From an uncultured Muribaculum sp. (lineage in GTDB: Bacteria > Bacteroidota > Bacteroidia > Bacteroidales > Muribaculaceae), in assembly GCA_910578835.1 (NCBI GenBank), contig CAJTSK010000002.1, forward strand, positions 1 to 64,000: 64,000 nucleotides of DNA. The letters run 5' to 3'. Made by a program: the position numbers and the translations under genes. Under the pieces are notes generated by a model. It saw only the letters and a list, made by a program, of their open reading frames with translations, did not search any database and was not told where the DNA came from. Shown here piece after piece: positions 34,670 to 43,891 of this stretch. Position 1 is the stretch's first letter. Every line of letters starts with the position of its first letter.

Positions 34670-34879
34670 ATGAAGAGAATTTCAATTATCCTGGTCAGTA
34701 TGGTATATATTCTCCCCGGAGTATTAGCCGTGCTTGCACACACGCACGCAATTGACAAGGTTGCAAAGACAGAACAGACAGAAGTGATTGAATCCGGTTA
34801 TGCTGCTGTAGATACTGTGCCGGCGACTGCACCAGACAGTCCATATTTGGTCATGCTGGAAGTTCCATTGAAAAAGTAA
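34670..34879 (+). CDS. small exported protein, 69 residues
   Basis: It begins with a good signal peptide (MKRISIILVSMVYILPGVLA, probable cleavage near LAVLA-HTHA). The mature part is about 45 polar, acidic residues rich in Thr, Val and Ala. It ends at a strong hairpin terminator. No family is recognised; it could be lineage-restricted. The coding signal (signal peptide plus own transcription unit) is fairly good for such a short frame. Confidence 0.5.
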   Translation: MKRISIILVSMVYILPGVLAVLAHTHAIDKVAKTEQTEVIESGYAAVDTVPATAPDSPYLVMLEVPLKK

Positions 34880-34891
34880 TTTGACATCTAA

Positions 34892-34927
34892 CAAAGGGCG
34901 GGATGATTTGATGCATCCCGCCCTTTG
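34892..34927. terminator. bidirectional terminator
   Basis: CAAAGGGCGGGATG and CATCCCGCCCTTTG are perfect 14-bp inverted copies around an 8-base loop, between the small exported protein gene and the convergent ThiF-like gene. Confidence 0.8.
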
Positions 34928-34950
34928 GCATATAATAGGGTAAGTGATAT

Positions 34951-35688
34951 TTATTTGTGACATACACAATGGCTGCGCTGTGAGAATTTGATAGTCTCCG
35001 CGGTCATTGTGAGTGAGTCAAAGCACATTAGCCTCCCTGTCAGGAGGTCGCCTGTGCCTGTCAGGTACTTTATTGCCTCTGTTGCCTGGATTGCACCTAT
35101 GATACCTGCGATTGTACCAAGTACACCCACGGGCACACTGTTGTTTATATCTTCAAGAGCATTGTCAACACCAAACAGGCATCTACAGCATGGAGAGCCT
35201 GGACGATAAGTGAATGTGTGCCCGCGCATCCCGCATATCGCTCCGTGGGAAAACGCCTTTTCTCCTTTCACACATAGGTCGTTGATAAGATATTTGCTCT
35301 TGGTATTGTCTGTGGCGTCAATTATGAAATCATAGTCGGCTATTATCTCCGCGCCGTTTTCAGCCGTCAATCGGAATGGATATATTTCCAGCTTGACATC
35401 GGGGTTGAGAAGTGACAACTTTTCTGCAGCCGACTCGGTTTTCATCCTGTCAATGTCGCGGGTCAAGTGCAGTATCTGGCGGTTAAGGTTGCTCAGGTTC
35501 ACTGTGTCATCATCCATTAAACCAATTGTGCCTACACCGGCTGCGGCAAGATAGAACAGAGCCGGGGAGCCAAGCCCCCCGGTACCGATTACAAGGATTT
35601 TACCCTTGTTGACTTTTTCCTGTCCATCCAAGCCTACTTCCGGCAACATGATTTGCCTGCGGTAGCGCTCAATCTGTGGCTCAGTCAT
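34951..35688 (-). CDS. ThiF/MoeB/HesA-family adenylyltransferase
   Basis: A 245-residue E1-like enzyme. Nucleotide-binding loop GTGGLGSPALFYLAAAGVG near 35-53, DDDTVNLSNLNRQ, and DATDNTKSKYLIND. Zinc-type cysteines occur in PCCRCLFG and at the very end in CVCHK. It adenylates the C-terminus of a small sulfur carrier such as ThiS or MoaD. No carrier, thi or moa genes are adjacent, so the pathway cannot be named. It follows the M3 peptidase gene by 10 bases. Confidence 0.85.
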   Translation of the reverse strand: MTEPQIERYRRQIMLPEVGLDGQEKVNKGKILVIGTGGLGSPALFYLAAAGVGTIGLMDDDTVNLSNLNRQILHLTRDIDRMKTESAAEKLSLLNPDVKLEIYPFRLTAENGAEIIADYDFIIDATDNTKSKYLINDLCVKGEKAFSHGAICGMRGHTFTYRPGSPCCRCLFGVDNALEDINNSVPVGVLGTIAGIIGAIQATEAIKYLTGTGDLLTGRLMCFDSLTMTAETIKFSQRSHCVCHK

Positions 35689-35698
35689 TTTGTCGATT

Positions 35699-37864
35699 TT
35701 ATTTGCTTTCCGGAATATTAAGCTTACCCGGTTTGGCAGGCTGGTTTATAAGACCCCGGTTGCGGAGCAACGCTTCCGGTGTCGGTTTTCTGCCACGGAA
35801 TTTCACGTAAAGCTCCATCGGGTCGTCACTTCCTCCGGCTTCAAGTACATTTTCCTTGAATGACTTTGCCGTAGCCGGATCGAAGATGCCCTTTTCCTTA
35901 AACAGCTCAAATCCATCGGCGTCAAGCACCTCTGCCCAGAGGTAAGTGTAATAACCTGATGCATAACCGTCGCTGCCGAAGATATGCTTGAAGTAGGGGC
36001 TGCTGTAGCGGTACTGTACCTCCTTGGGCATGTTAAGCTTTGCTGCCACTGCTTTTTCAAAGCCTTCCACGTCAATGCTGGTGGTGTCAGTGAGCTGACC
36101 CCACTGCAGGTCAAGAAGAGCGGCGCCTACAAGCTCGGTAGTGGTGAAGCCCTGGTTATGGGTCGATGCTGCCTGAAGTTTCTCGATAAGAGAGTCGGGC
36201 ATTGCCTCGCCGGTCTTATAGTGATGGGCAAACATCTTGAGCATTTCCGGTTCCATAGCCCAGTGTTCATGAATCTGTGAGGGAAGCTCAACGAAGTCGC
36301 GGTCTACGTTAGTGCCAGCCTGACTTTTGTATTTTGCACGGCTAAGCATTCCGTGGAGTCCGTGACCAAACTCATGGAACATTGTTTCCACTTCATCAAG
36401 GGTAAGAAGCGAGGGACTGTCGGCTGTAGGATGGGTGAAATTGCATACATTGAATATCACAGGGCGCTCAACCTTCTCATAGTCGGAGCCTGAGCCTTTA
36501 AACTCGCTCATCCACGCACCCTGACGTTTGCTGGCGCGGGTGAAATAGTCGGTCATGAATACGGCTACGTGATTGCCTGCCTCATCTTTTACATCATATA
36601 CAGTGACCTCGGGGTCGTATTTAGGTGCATCGGGCATCTCGGTGAAGGTGACGCCGTAGAGGCGGCGTGCCATTTCAAACACTCCGTTGCGCACACTGTC
36701 AACATGGAAGTACTGACGCACCTCGTCTTCATCAAGATTGTACTTGTCTTTGCGTACTTTCTCGGCATAATAGTAATAATCCCACGGCTCGATGGTGAAG
36801 TTGTTGCCTTCCTTGTTGCTCAGTGCCTGCATTTCAGCCACTTCTTCGCTTACACGCGCGATTGCGGGCTTCCATATTTGCATAAGCAGCTCTTCGGCAT
36901 TGTCCACGTTCTTTGCCATGACATTGGCGGTCATATAAGAAGCATAATTGTCGAAGCCGAGCAATTTGGCTTTCTCTACGCGAGCCTTGAGTATGTCGGC
37001 TATCACGGGATAGTTGTTGTATTCGCCCGACGATGCGAGGGTGGTGTAGCCTTTATACATCTTTTCGCGCAGGTCGCGGTTATCGGCATACTGGAGCAAC
37101 GGCAGACGGCTCGGCGCATGAAGTGTAAACACCCACTTGCCTTCTTTGCCGCGGGTCTTTGCCTCTTCCGCAGCCACGGCAATGCTTGTCGCGGGCAGAC
37201 CTGAAAGTTGCGACTCGTCATCTACAACAAGTTCAAACGCATTTGTTGCACTCAGTAGATTCTTGTTAAATTTTTGATACAGGTCGGCGAGTTTGCCGTT
37301 GATGTTTTTAAGTTCTTCCTTCTTCGCATCGTCGAGGAGAGCGCCGTTACGTACAAAGCTTTCATATGACTTCTCTATCATGAGTCGCTGCGCTGTGGTA
37401 TAGTCCATCTGGTCGCGATTGTCATACAAGGCTTTTACGCGCTCAAAAAGTTTCGGATTCATCGAAATCTCGTCGGTGTGAGCTGAGTATAGCGGATAAA
37501 ATTCTTCTCCGATTTTAGTCATTTCCGGAGTGGAATTAGACTCGTCGAGATTAAAAAACACATTGCATACTCTTTCCAGTATCGGACCGCTGTGGTCAAG
37601 TGCCACAATCGTATTTTCCAGCGTAGGAGCAGCCGGATTGTTTACGATAGCCTCCACTGCTTCCTTCTGCTGCTCGATGCCGGCTTTAAGGGCGGGGATG
37701 TAGTCATCGTAAGTGATTTTGTCAAATGGCGGTATGCCGTAAGGGGTGTCATACTCGCTGATAAATGGATTCTGATGTTCTTTTTCCATCTTGCAAGATT
37801 GTGTTGCAGCGCTACCTGTGATAATCAGGGCTGCCGCCGCGAATTTTAGAAAATGATGGTTCAT
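35699..37864 (-). CDS. M3-family metallopeptidase (peptidyl-dipeptidase-like), lipoprotein
   Basis: A 721-residue lipoprotein (lipobox TQSC, Cys near 24). It shares the thimet-oligopeptidase/Dcp layout: long helical N-terminal half, then the zinc motif FHEFGHGLHGML, GTNVDRDFVELPSQIHEHW, and SPYFKHIFGSDGYASGYYTYLWA near the end. The zinc ligands His-His-Glu and the distal Tyr region are present. Dcp-type enzymes cut dipeptides from peptide C-termini. The lipid anchor suggests it works in the periplasm to trim imported peptides. Confidence 0.92.
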   Translation of the reverse strand: MNHHFLKFAAAALIITGSAATQSCKMEKEHQNPFISEYDTPYGIPPFDKITYDDYIPALKAGIEQQKEAVEAIVNNPAAPTLENTIVALDHSGPILERVCNVFFNLDESNSTPEMTKIGEEFYPLYSAHTDEISMNPKLFERVKALYDNRDQMDYTTAQRLMIEKSYESFVRNGALLDDAKKEELKNINGKLADLYQKFNKNLLSATNAFELVVDDESQLSGLPATSIAVAAEEAKTRGKEGKWVFTLHAPSRLPLLQYADNRDLREKMYKGYTTLASSGEYNNYPVIADILKARVEKAKLLGFDNYASYMTANVMAKNVDNAEELLMQIWKPAIARVSEEVAEMQALSNKEGNNFTIEPWDYYYYAEKVRKDKYNLDEDEVRQYFHVDSVRNGVFEMARRLYGVTFTEMPDAPKYDPEVTVYDVKDEAGNHVAVFMTDYFTRASKRQGAWMSEFKGSGSDYEKVERPVIFNVCNFTHPTADSPSLLTLDEVETMFHEFGHGLHGMLSRAKYKSQAGTNVDRDFVELPSQIHEHWAMEPEMLKMFAHHYKTGEAMPDSLIEKLQAASTHNQGFTTTELVGAALLDLQWGQLTDTTSIDVEGFEKAVAAKLNMPKEVQYRYSSPYFKHIFGSDGYASGYYTYLWAEVLDADGFELFKEKGIFDPATAKSFKENVLEAGGSDDPMELYVKFRGRKPTPEALLRNRGLINQPAKPGKLNIPESK

Positions 37865-37923
37865 TGGCGTTTTACTGATATAATGTGATTGATTATCTGG
37901 TTTTAATTATTGGTAAGTTCATT

Positions 37924-39060
37924 TTATTCTTCCTGATTCTTTTCCCATAGGAAAGTAGCGAAAACAGGGTAGTGGTCGGAACTGCGCGATTTGCCTCTCG
38001 CTATCGACAATGACCGCAAGTCACCACGGTAAAATATCTGGTCGATATGAAAATAGAATCGGCTCGCGTTGTATGTGATTGTCGGTCCGAAACCTGACTG
38101 CGCATAGGCGTCTTTCAGTCCGCAGCTCCTTATGGTGCGATAGGCGTAGCTTCCCGCCACATCGTTGAAATCGCCGGTCAGCACTACATTTTTCATATTC
38201 ATGCTGTCGATAAACTGCTTTATATGACGTGCCTGCTGCCCGCGAATCTTGAACGCGCTCAACAATTTCGGCATCACGTCGCTCTTAACCTGGGAAAGCT
38301 CTTTGCGGGTAGGTCGAAGCTCCTTGTCGGTAAGCTCGCGGTAAGCTTCCTTGTCGTCCGGGGTGAGCCCAATCGATTGCAGATGGCAGTTTATTACCAG
38401 CAGCTCATTGCCTTCGACATCAAGTATATATGCTGCATATTTTCCGGTGCCCCATTCAGGTTGTGGCGTCGGAATTAGACGTGCAGGATATTTGGAAAGC
38501 AATATTTCATTGGCAAGTTCCGGAGTGTCTATGATATAAGGATAGCGGGTACGAACGGAGTCACGCTGTTCTCTTGAGCCGACACCATGTTTTTTACCGG
38601 TGATATTGTTGCCCTCCTGGATACACACTATGTCGGCGTCCACGGCAAGGATATTGGATAGCGTGCGGTTTCCCCAATCGGGGTGTATGTCCTGATTGTC
38701 GGCAAATCCATAGGTGTTGTAGGTAAGCACCGTGAATGTGCGCCCCGATTCATCGGCAGTGAGTTTCCCGGTCTTGATGTTCAATGGGAAAAAGTCAAGT
38801 ATCGGACCTATGCCGACCAATATTCCGGCAGCTGCAATCCATGCGCTTTTGCGATACAGGAAAAGGTCGGCGATAATGAGCAGCACGGAGAGCAACACCC
38901 ACCCGGGGTAAAGCATATTCAATACCTGCGCTATTGCCATTTTGTCGGGGTCAATATATCCGCAATATGCCGAAATCGCCGTGGTTATGCCCACGAATAC
39001 ATTAATCGACAGCCATATCCCGCGGAATGTCATCTTCCCTATGTGCAATACACGGTTCAT
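37924..39060 (-). CDS. membrane-anchored endonuclease/exonuclease/phosphatase-family protein
   Basis: A 378-residue protein with three N-terminal membrane helices (about 14-34, 50-68, 73-90) and an EEP catalytic domain. Motifs in order: LTYNTYGF, VCIQEG, INCHLQS, LTGDFND and SSDHYPVFAT, which supply the metal and catalytic Asp/His/Asn residues. EEP proteins hydrolyse phosphodiesters in DNA, RNA or lipids; the membrane anchor points to an envelope substrate. Its ATG overlaps the stop of the upstream rhomboid gene (TAATG), so it belongs to a three-gene operon with two rhomboids. Confidence 0.82.
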   Translation of the reverse strand: MNRVLHIGKMTFRGIWLSINVFVGITTAISAYCGYIDPDKMAIAQVLNMLYPGWVLLSVLLIIADLFLYRKSAWIAAAGILVGIGPILDFFPLNIKTGKLTADESGRTFTVLTYNTYGFADNQDIHPDWGNRTLSNILAVDADIVCIQEGNNITGKKHGVGSREQRDSVRTRYPYIIDTPELANEILLSKYPARLIPTPQPEWGTGKYAAYILDVEGNELLVINCHLQSIGLTPDDKEAYRELTDKELRPTRKELSQVKSDVMPKLLSAFKIRGQQARHIKQFIDSMNMKNVVLTGDFNDVAGSYAYRTIRSCGLKDAYAQSGFGPTITYNASRFYFHIDQIFYRGDLRSLSIARGKSRSSDHYPVFATFLWEKNQEE

Positions 39061-39932
39061 TACTTGATTTTTCTGCTTATATCAAACAATTTTTGCTTTT
39101 CTTCCTTTGAGAGTGCGCCGTAACCCGACTTCTTTACTTTGTCAAGTATCTCGTCAAGGGTCGATTCATCGGCTACACGGCTTTCTGTGGTCTGAGCCTT
39201 TTTTGCATTCTGCTTGCGTGGTGCCGCTTTTTTGCGTGGAGTGGATATATAACGCCACAGGTTGACAATGCCGTCAATCAGGGCATTAAAGGGACGCGTT
39301 ATGTCGACTCCTTTTTTCTGTGCCACGGCATAGAGCGCACCGGTGAGCGCGCCGCCTATGTGTGCCACATGACCGCCTGCGTTGCTGCCACCTATGCTGA
39401 ACATGTCGATTGCGATAGTGATTACCGCAAGCCATTTAAGCGAAATCTCGCCTATGAAAAGAAGCCCCATTTTGTAATCGGGGTGTCTTATTGCCGTAGC
39501 TGTCACTATGCCTATCACTGACGCCGAGGAGCCTATAAGCAGCCCGTACATGTTCATTGCATTATAATATGCCATGAACAGCAGCGCGCCTCCGAGTCCG
39601 CAGTATATGTAGAGGGCGAGCATGCGCTTTGATGTGTCGGCAAGCAGGAAGATGACGCCAAACCAGTAGAGCCATAACATGTTGAACAATATATGAAACA
39701 GGTCGTATTGCGCAAACATGTAGGTAACCAGTGTCCAGGGGCGGCGCAGCAGAGCCTCCACGGAAGAAGGCAGCTCTACTTCAGCGAGTACACTCCCGGC
39801 ATCGACACCTGCAAACATCATTATGAGTGTGACCAGGTGGAGCAGTATGAACACGGCGATGTTGATGAAAACCAGTTTCACCAGCATTGACCCTGTTTTC
39901 CACTGATATTTCAGTTTATCAATAATACCCAT
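39060..39932 (-). CDS. rhomboid intramembrane serine protease (second copy)
   Basis: A 290-residue protein with six or seven membrane helices in the first ~200 residues and a basic, Lys-rich cytosolic tail (RKKAAPRKQNAKKA). Rhomboid features: HILFNMLWLYWFG in helix 2, LIGSSASVIG as the GxSx catalytic serine motif, and GGHVAHIGGALTGALYA for the catalytic His. The residue after the serine is Ala, not the common Gly. It overlaps the other rhomboid gene by 14 bases. The substrate is unknown. Confidence 0.85.
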   Translation of the reverse strand: MGIIDKLKYQWKTGSMLVKLVFINIAVFILLHLVTLIMMFAGVDAGSVLAEVELPSSVEALLRRPWTLVTYMFAQYDLFHILFNMLWLYWFGVIFLLADTSKRMLALYIYCGLGGALLFMAYYNAMNMYGLLIGSSASVIGIVTATAIRHPDYKMGLLFIGEISLKWLAVITIAIDMFSIGGSNAGGHVAHIGGALTGALYAVAQKKGVDITRPFNALIDGIVNLWRYISTPRKKAAPRKQNAKKAQTTESRVADESTLDEILDKVKKSGYGALSKEEKQKLFDISRKIK

Positions 39933-40692
39933 TTTTGTTGATTATGCCTTTATGCTTCCAGTAAAGTATCATTAATACTCCGAATATCATGCCGCCGAGG
40001 TGAGCGAAGTGTGCCACACCATCTTTTGCCGCTCCGAGTCCGAGTGCAAGCTCGATAAGTCCGTAGCCTATCACCATCCATTTTGCCTTAATCGGTATAG
40101 GCACAAACATGAGGTAGAGCGGACGGTTGGGGAAAATCATGCCGAATGCGAGAAGCACACCATAAATAGCACCTGAGGCTCCTACGGTGACAAGCGCGTT
40201 TTCAATCTGCAATCTCAGCGAGGCAAGCTGTGAGGCGCTGATATATTGATAAGCCTGCTCCATGCTCAGGCGATTGGCGTGGGCAAAATTGGCTATCGTC
40301 ATCTCAAGATTGTCGGATACAAATGAATTAATCATCATCGCCCACGTAGCTTCCTGGATTATCGCCGCGCCTATGCCGCATGACAGATAATAAAAAAGGA
40401 AGCGTTTTCCGCCAAGCACTCTTTCAAGCGTGATACCAAACATGAAGAGGGTAAACATGTTGAAAAAGAGGTGGGCAATTCCGTTGGTCGAATGGATGAA
40501 CATGTATGTTATTATCTGGGCGATATTAAAGTCTGACGCCCCGATATAGTGAAGTCCGCCATACTCGGTGAAATTGGCTCCGATACTCTTCGGCATCAGC
40601 ATCATCGCCAGCCATACAATGAAATTGATGATGATAAGATTTTTTGTTACCGGAGGTATCGCACTGAAAAATGAGCCGCTGTTTCGTATCAT
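39919..40692 (-). CDS. rhomboid intramembrane serine protease (first copy)
   Basis: A 257-residue membrane protease. HLFFNMFTLFMFG, GASGAIYGVLLAFG (catalytic Ser in GASG) and AHFAHLGGMIFG (catalytic His) are all canonical. It cleaves membrane-spanning substrates within the bilayer. It is first in a minus-strand operon with a second rhomboid and an EEP-family protein, all overlapping, so the three proteins probably share a membrane process. Confidence 0.9.
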   Translation of the reverse strand: MIRNSGSFFSAIPPVTKNLIIINFIVWLAMMLMPKSIGANFTEYGGLHYIGASDFNIAQIITYMFIHSTNGIAHLFFNMFTLFMFGITLERVLGGKRFLFYYLSCGIGAAIIQEATWAMMINSFVSDNLEMTIANFAHANRLSMEQAYQYISASQLASLRLQIENALVTVGASGAIYGVLLAFGMIFPNRPLYLMFVPIPIKAKWMVIGYGLIELALGLGAAKDGVAHFAHLGGMIFGVLMILYWKHKGIINKNGYY

Positions 40693-40837
40693 TTATCTAT
40701 CTTAATTTGGTTATTTAACGGGTGCAAATTTACTCAAAATATCCTGTTATTTGCCCCTTTCTATATCTTTTGAATGCTTTTCAAAAGAATTTTCGCATTT
40801 TTTTTAAGAAAATTACTTTTATTTAAAAATTTACATC

Positions 40838-40845
40838 TATATTTG
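40838..40845 (+). promoter_or_regulatory. -7 box of the HU gene
   Basis: TATATTTG matches TAnnTTTG, 42 bases before the HU start, in an AT-rich gap. Confidence 0.5.
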
Positions 40846-40886
40846 TGTCAATTAACGCAACGTAAATCTATTTTAAAAACACAGTT

Positions 40887-41159
40887 ATGAATAAAACAGA
40901 CCTCGTCAATGCAATTGCTGAAAAGGCAAACCTGACAAAAGTAGATGCAAAAAACGCCCTTGACGCATGCCTTGAAGCTATTGCCGGCGCATTGGAAAAC
41001 AATGACAAAGTAGCACTTATTGGTTTCGGTACTTTCTCTGTAAGCGAGAAGGCTGCCCGTACAGGTATCAACCCGCGCACAAAAGAAACAATCGATATTC
41101 CCGCTCGCAAGGTTGTCAAGTTTAAACCGGGGGCTGAGATTTCTAACAAGCTTAACTAA
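40887..41159 (+). CDS. hup: HU-family nucleoid protein
   Basis: A 90-residue DNA-bending protein of standard length. MNKTDLVNAIAEKANLTKVD forms the N-terminal helices, and GFGTFSVSEKAARTGINPRT leads into the beta arm with the Asn-Pro-Arg tip that intercalates DNA. Single-gene unit with its own promoter and a hairpin downstream. Confidence 0.95.
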   Translation: MNKTDLVNAIAEKANLTKVDAKNALDACLEAIAGALENNDKVALIGFGTFSVSEKAARTGINPRTKETIDIPARKVVKFKPGAEISNKLN

Positions 41160-41206
41160 TTGAAAGCACGGCTTTCTGCTGTTAGAAACCATCACGATTT
41201 ATCATG

Positions 41207-41240
41207 GCGCGATCGCCCGCTTTTGCGTGGGCGGTCGTGT
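41207..41240 (+). terminator. hairpin after the HU gene
   Basis: GATCGCCCGC pairs with GTGGGCGGTC across TTTTGC. The T-run afterwards is weak (GTGTCATTGTTT), so termination strength is uncertain. Confidence 0.5.
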
Positions 41241-41297
41241 CATTGTTTAGAATGACACTTATTATAATCATCAATTATAATCAATTTAATTTGTATT

Positions 41298-41912
41298 ATG
41301 AAGACTATTAAGACTCTTTTATTGGCTATCGTAATGGTAGCAGGTATGTCTATCCCGGCTGCCGCACAGTTTCACATCGGTCCACGTGTAGGTATTACCG
41401 TCAACCAGCTTCATCTCGACAACAAGGTTTTTGACGCAGAAAACCGCACCGGTTTCACCGGAGGTCTTATGGCTGAGTTCACTGTGCCCATCATCGGTAT
41501 CGGCGTTGATGCATCTGTGATGTATGTGCGTCGCGAGGGCGTCAACAAGTGGATTGCCGATGGCGAGACTATTGTTGAAAAGAACAATCGTAACTATATC
41601 GGTGTTCCCATCAACTTGAAGTGGAAAATCGGTATCCCTGCGGTGGGTCACATCATCACTCCGTTCCTTACTACAGGTCCTGAGTTTGATTTCCTTTGCA
41701 GCAAGAGCACTATCGAGGATATGAAGCGCAAGAAGTGTGACGTTTCATGGAACTTCGGTCTTGGTGTCGAGCTTCTCAAGCATGTACAGGTTGCTGCAAG
41801 CTACGGTTTCGGTATCAACAATGCTGTGAAATATGTTGATTCTGAATTTGACTCGGTAGATTTAAAAGGTAAGGACCGCTTCTGGACTATTACAGCAGCT
41901 TATCTATTTTAA
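41298..41912 (+). CDS. outer-membrane beta-barrel protein
   Basis: A 204-residue exported protein: signal peptide of about 24 residues ending AAAQ, then FHIGPRVGITVNQL and alternating amphipathic strands, ending with a terminal Phe (AAYLF). This is the small OmpX/PorT-like eight-strand barrel type. Function unknown; such proteins are abundant in the family. Own terminator at 41931. Confidence 0.8.
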   Translation: MKTIKTLLLAIVMVAGMSIPAAAQFHIGPRVGITVNQLHLDNKVFDAENRTGFTGGLMAEFTVPIIGIGVDASVMYVRREGVNKWIADGETIVEKNNRNYIGVPINLKWKIGIPAVGHIITPFLTTGPEFDFLCSKSTIEDMKRKKCDVSWNFGLGVELLKHVQVAASYGFGINNAVKYVDSEFDSVDLKGKDRFWTITAAYLF

Positions 41913-41930
41913 TTAGAATTATATCATACG

Positions 41931-41967
41931 TAAGGACATGCACGTGGTTGCATGTCCTTATGTTTTT
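41931..41967 (+). terminator. terminator after the beta-barrel gene
   Basis: TAAGGACATGC and GCATGTCCTTA pair perfectly around an 8-base loop, followed by TGTTTTT. Confidence 0.85.
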
Positions 41968-41997
41968 GTAGTTTGAATCAATAGTAATCTTTTGACC

Positions 41998-43299
41998 ATG
42001 AATCCATTGAAATCATTATCGCTAATTTCGTGCCTGTTTGTTGCCGGAGTTGCCTTTGCTGAGAATTACCCTTATCGCGATGACATGTTGTGGGTCACCG
42101 TGCCCGACCATTCCGATTGGCTGTATGAGACCGGTGAAAATGCCGTGATTGACATTCAACTTTATCATTACGGTGTACCTGTTGACTCGCTTTCGGTCGA
42201 TTATGCCATTGGCGAGGATGAAATGCCGGCTGATACTACCGGAACCATTATGATTAACAGAGGCAAGGCACGAATTGACATCGGCACTATGACCGAGCCG
42301 GGTTTTCGCGATTTGCGCCTCACCGCCATCATTGACGGAGCGCGCTCGTCTCATCATGTCAAGGTCGGATTTTCACCGGAGAGAATGACCCCTTACACGG
42401 AGCAGCCCGATGACTTCCTGCAATATTGGCGTGATGCCGTGGAGAAGGATAAGCAATTTCCACTCACCTATACCTCCGAGCCTGTTGAGAAATATTCTAC
42501 CGACAAGATGTCGTGTAGTCTTGTCAAGCTTCAGCTCAACCCTGAAGGAAGAGCCATGTACGGCTATCTGTTTATCCCGAAGGGTGATGGCCGTTATCCC
42601 GCTGTCATGACACCTCCGGGTGCCGGAGTCAAGACAATCAAGGACCCTATGCGCCACCGCTATTATGGCGAGGGTGGGGTGATACGCCTTGAAATAGAGA
42701 TTCACGGGCTTCATCCCGAGCTTACAGAGGAGCAGTTTGCCGCTCATCGCAAGGAGATAGGCGAATATCTTATGACCGGTGTGGAAAACCGCGACTCTTT
42801 TTATATGAAAGATGTGTATCTCGGTTGCCGCCGTTTCCTTGACCTGCTCACGTCGCTTCCCCAGTGGGATGGTAAGAACCTCTTCACGCAAGGAGGAAGT
42901 CAGGGAGGGGCGCTTGCCATAACGACTGCCATGCTTGACGAGCGTGTCAACGGATGTGTGGCTAACCATCCTGCGTTGTCCGAAATGTCGCGCTATGTCA
43001 CCGGACATGCCGGCGGCTATCCCCATCATATACGTAAAGACCTGTCGCTTGCCACTCCGGAGTTGTTGCGCACATATCAGTATTACGACGTGGTTAACTT
43101 TGCCCGCAACCTGAAGTGCCCTGTCAGAATGACATGGGGCTACAATGATAATACTTGTCCTCCGTCGACAAGTTATATTGTCTACAATGTCATCCCTTCG
43201 GTCAAGGAGAGTCTGCTTACACCGGTAAATGAACATTGGACATCAGAAGAGACCGAGCGCGGTCACTACCGGTGGATTATGGATAATCTGAAAAAATAG
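41998..43299 (+). CDS. acetylxylan-esterase-like alpha/beta hydrolase
   Basis: A 433-residue exported protein (signal peptide about 1-21, ending AFAE). The N-terminal ~125 residues form a beta-sandwich, followed by an AXE1-type hydrolase: FLQYWRDAVE, YGYLFIPKG, TPPGAG as the oxyanion region, GGSQGG nucleophile motif and a C-terminal NEHW. AXE1 enzymes deacetylate xylan side chains and other acetyl esters. No xylanase is nearby, so the substrate is open. Start ATG at 41998 is preferred over the TTG two codons earlier. Confidence 0.8.
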   Translation: MNPLKSLSLISCLFVAGVAFAENYPYRDDMLWVTVPDHSDWLYETGENAVIDIQLYHYGVPVDSLSVDYAIGEDEMPADTTGTIMINRGKARIDIGTMTEPGFRDLRLTAIIDGARSSHHVKVGFSPERMTPYTEQPDDFLQYWRDAVEKDKQFPLTYTSEPVEKYSTDKMSCSLVKLQLNPEGRAMYGYLFIPKGDGRYPAVMTPPGAGVKTIKDPMRHRYYGEGGVIRLEIEIHGLHPELTEEQFAAHRKEIGEYLMTGVENRDSFYMKDVYLGCRRFLDLLTSLPQWDGKNLFTQGGSQGGALAITTAMLDERVNGCVANHPALSEMSRYVTGHAGGYPHHIRKDLSLATPELLRTYQYYDVVNFARNLKCPVRMTWGYNDNTCPPSTSYIVYNVIPSVKESLLTPVNEHWTSEETERGHYRWIMDNLKK

Positions 43300-43302
43300 T
43301 TG

Positions 43303-43881
43303 TTATTGAATCAACCCTATCGCTTCACTGTGACGCAGAAGCTCGCTTATTGCTTTTGTGGTGTCAGATAGAGCGGGGTCTATGTTGACGAGCCCGGTGA
43401 TTACGCGCAGCGCCTGATAAGCGTCGGGAAGCGCGGGGTCATCGGGATTGTCATTTCCGGTAGCGTAATAATACCGGTACATCAGGCTTCCCAGACAGGA
43501 GGTGATGGAGGCGACATGCTCGCGTGCGATGGCGTTGTCGGCAGGTTGTGTCGAGTTAAGTGTGTGTTCAAGTATGTTCCATGTCATGAGACTGAGCGCA
43601 AGCAGTCCGGCCGGGTCTACATGGAAAGGTGCCGTGTAGGCAAATGCTGTCATGCAGGCGGCGTATGCTTCCTGGTGGCGCTGCATGGCTGTCATCACGG
43701 CGACATATGCACAAGTGGCGGCAACGAGTTCACATGCCTCGCTGTCGCCCTTATGCTTTTGCCATTGACGGAAGATATCACCCAACACCTCTTCGGCAAG
43801 CATCGACGCTTCCACAAGTTCATTGCGTGACAAGGCTGAATATATGCCGGATATGGCGGAGTTTACGGGGCTTTCTTCCAT
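43303..43881 (-). CDS. helical protein of unknown function downstream of adk
   Basis: A 192-residue mostly alpha-helical, Ala- and Glu-rich protein with TPR-like spacing (EACELVAATCAYVAVMTAMQ). The frame stays open upstream, but that part overlaps adk in another frame and has improbable composition, so the ATG at 43881 is used. It lies 10 bases after adk, so the two are co-transcribed. No family recognised. Confidence 0.6.
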   Translation of the reverse strand: MEESPVNSAISGIYSALSRNELVEASMLAEEVLGDIFRQWQKHKGDSEACELVAATCAYVAVMTAMQRHQEAYAACMTAFAYTAPFHVDPAGLLALSLMTWNILEHTLNSTQPADNAIAREHVASITSCLGSLMYRYYYATGNDNPDDPALPDAYQALRVITGLVNIDPALSDTTKAISELLRHSEAIGLIQ

Positions 43882-43891
43882 GATTAAAGGA

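Noticed and set aside
42373..43236. A 287-residue frame antisense to the acetylxylan-esterase-like gene
   Set aside because: The plus-strand gene has clear family motifs; the antisense frame is His/Arg-rich and shows none.
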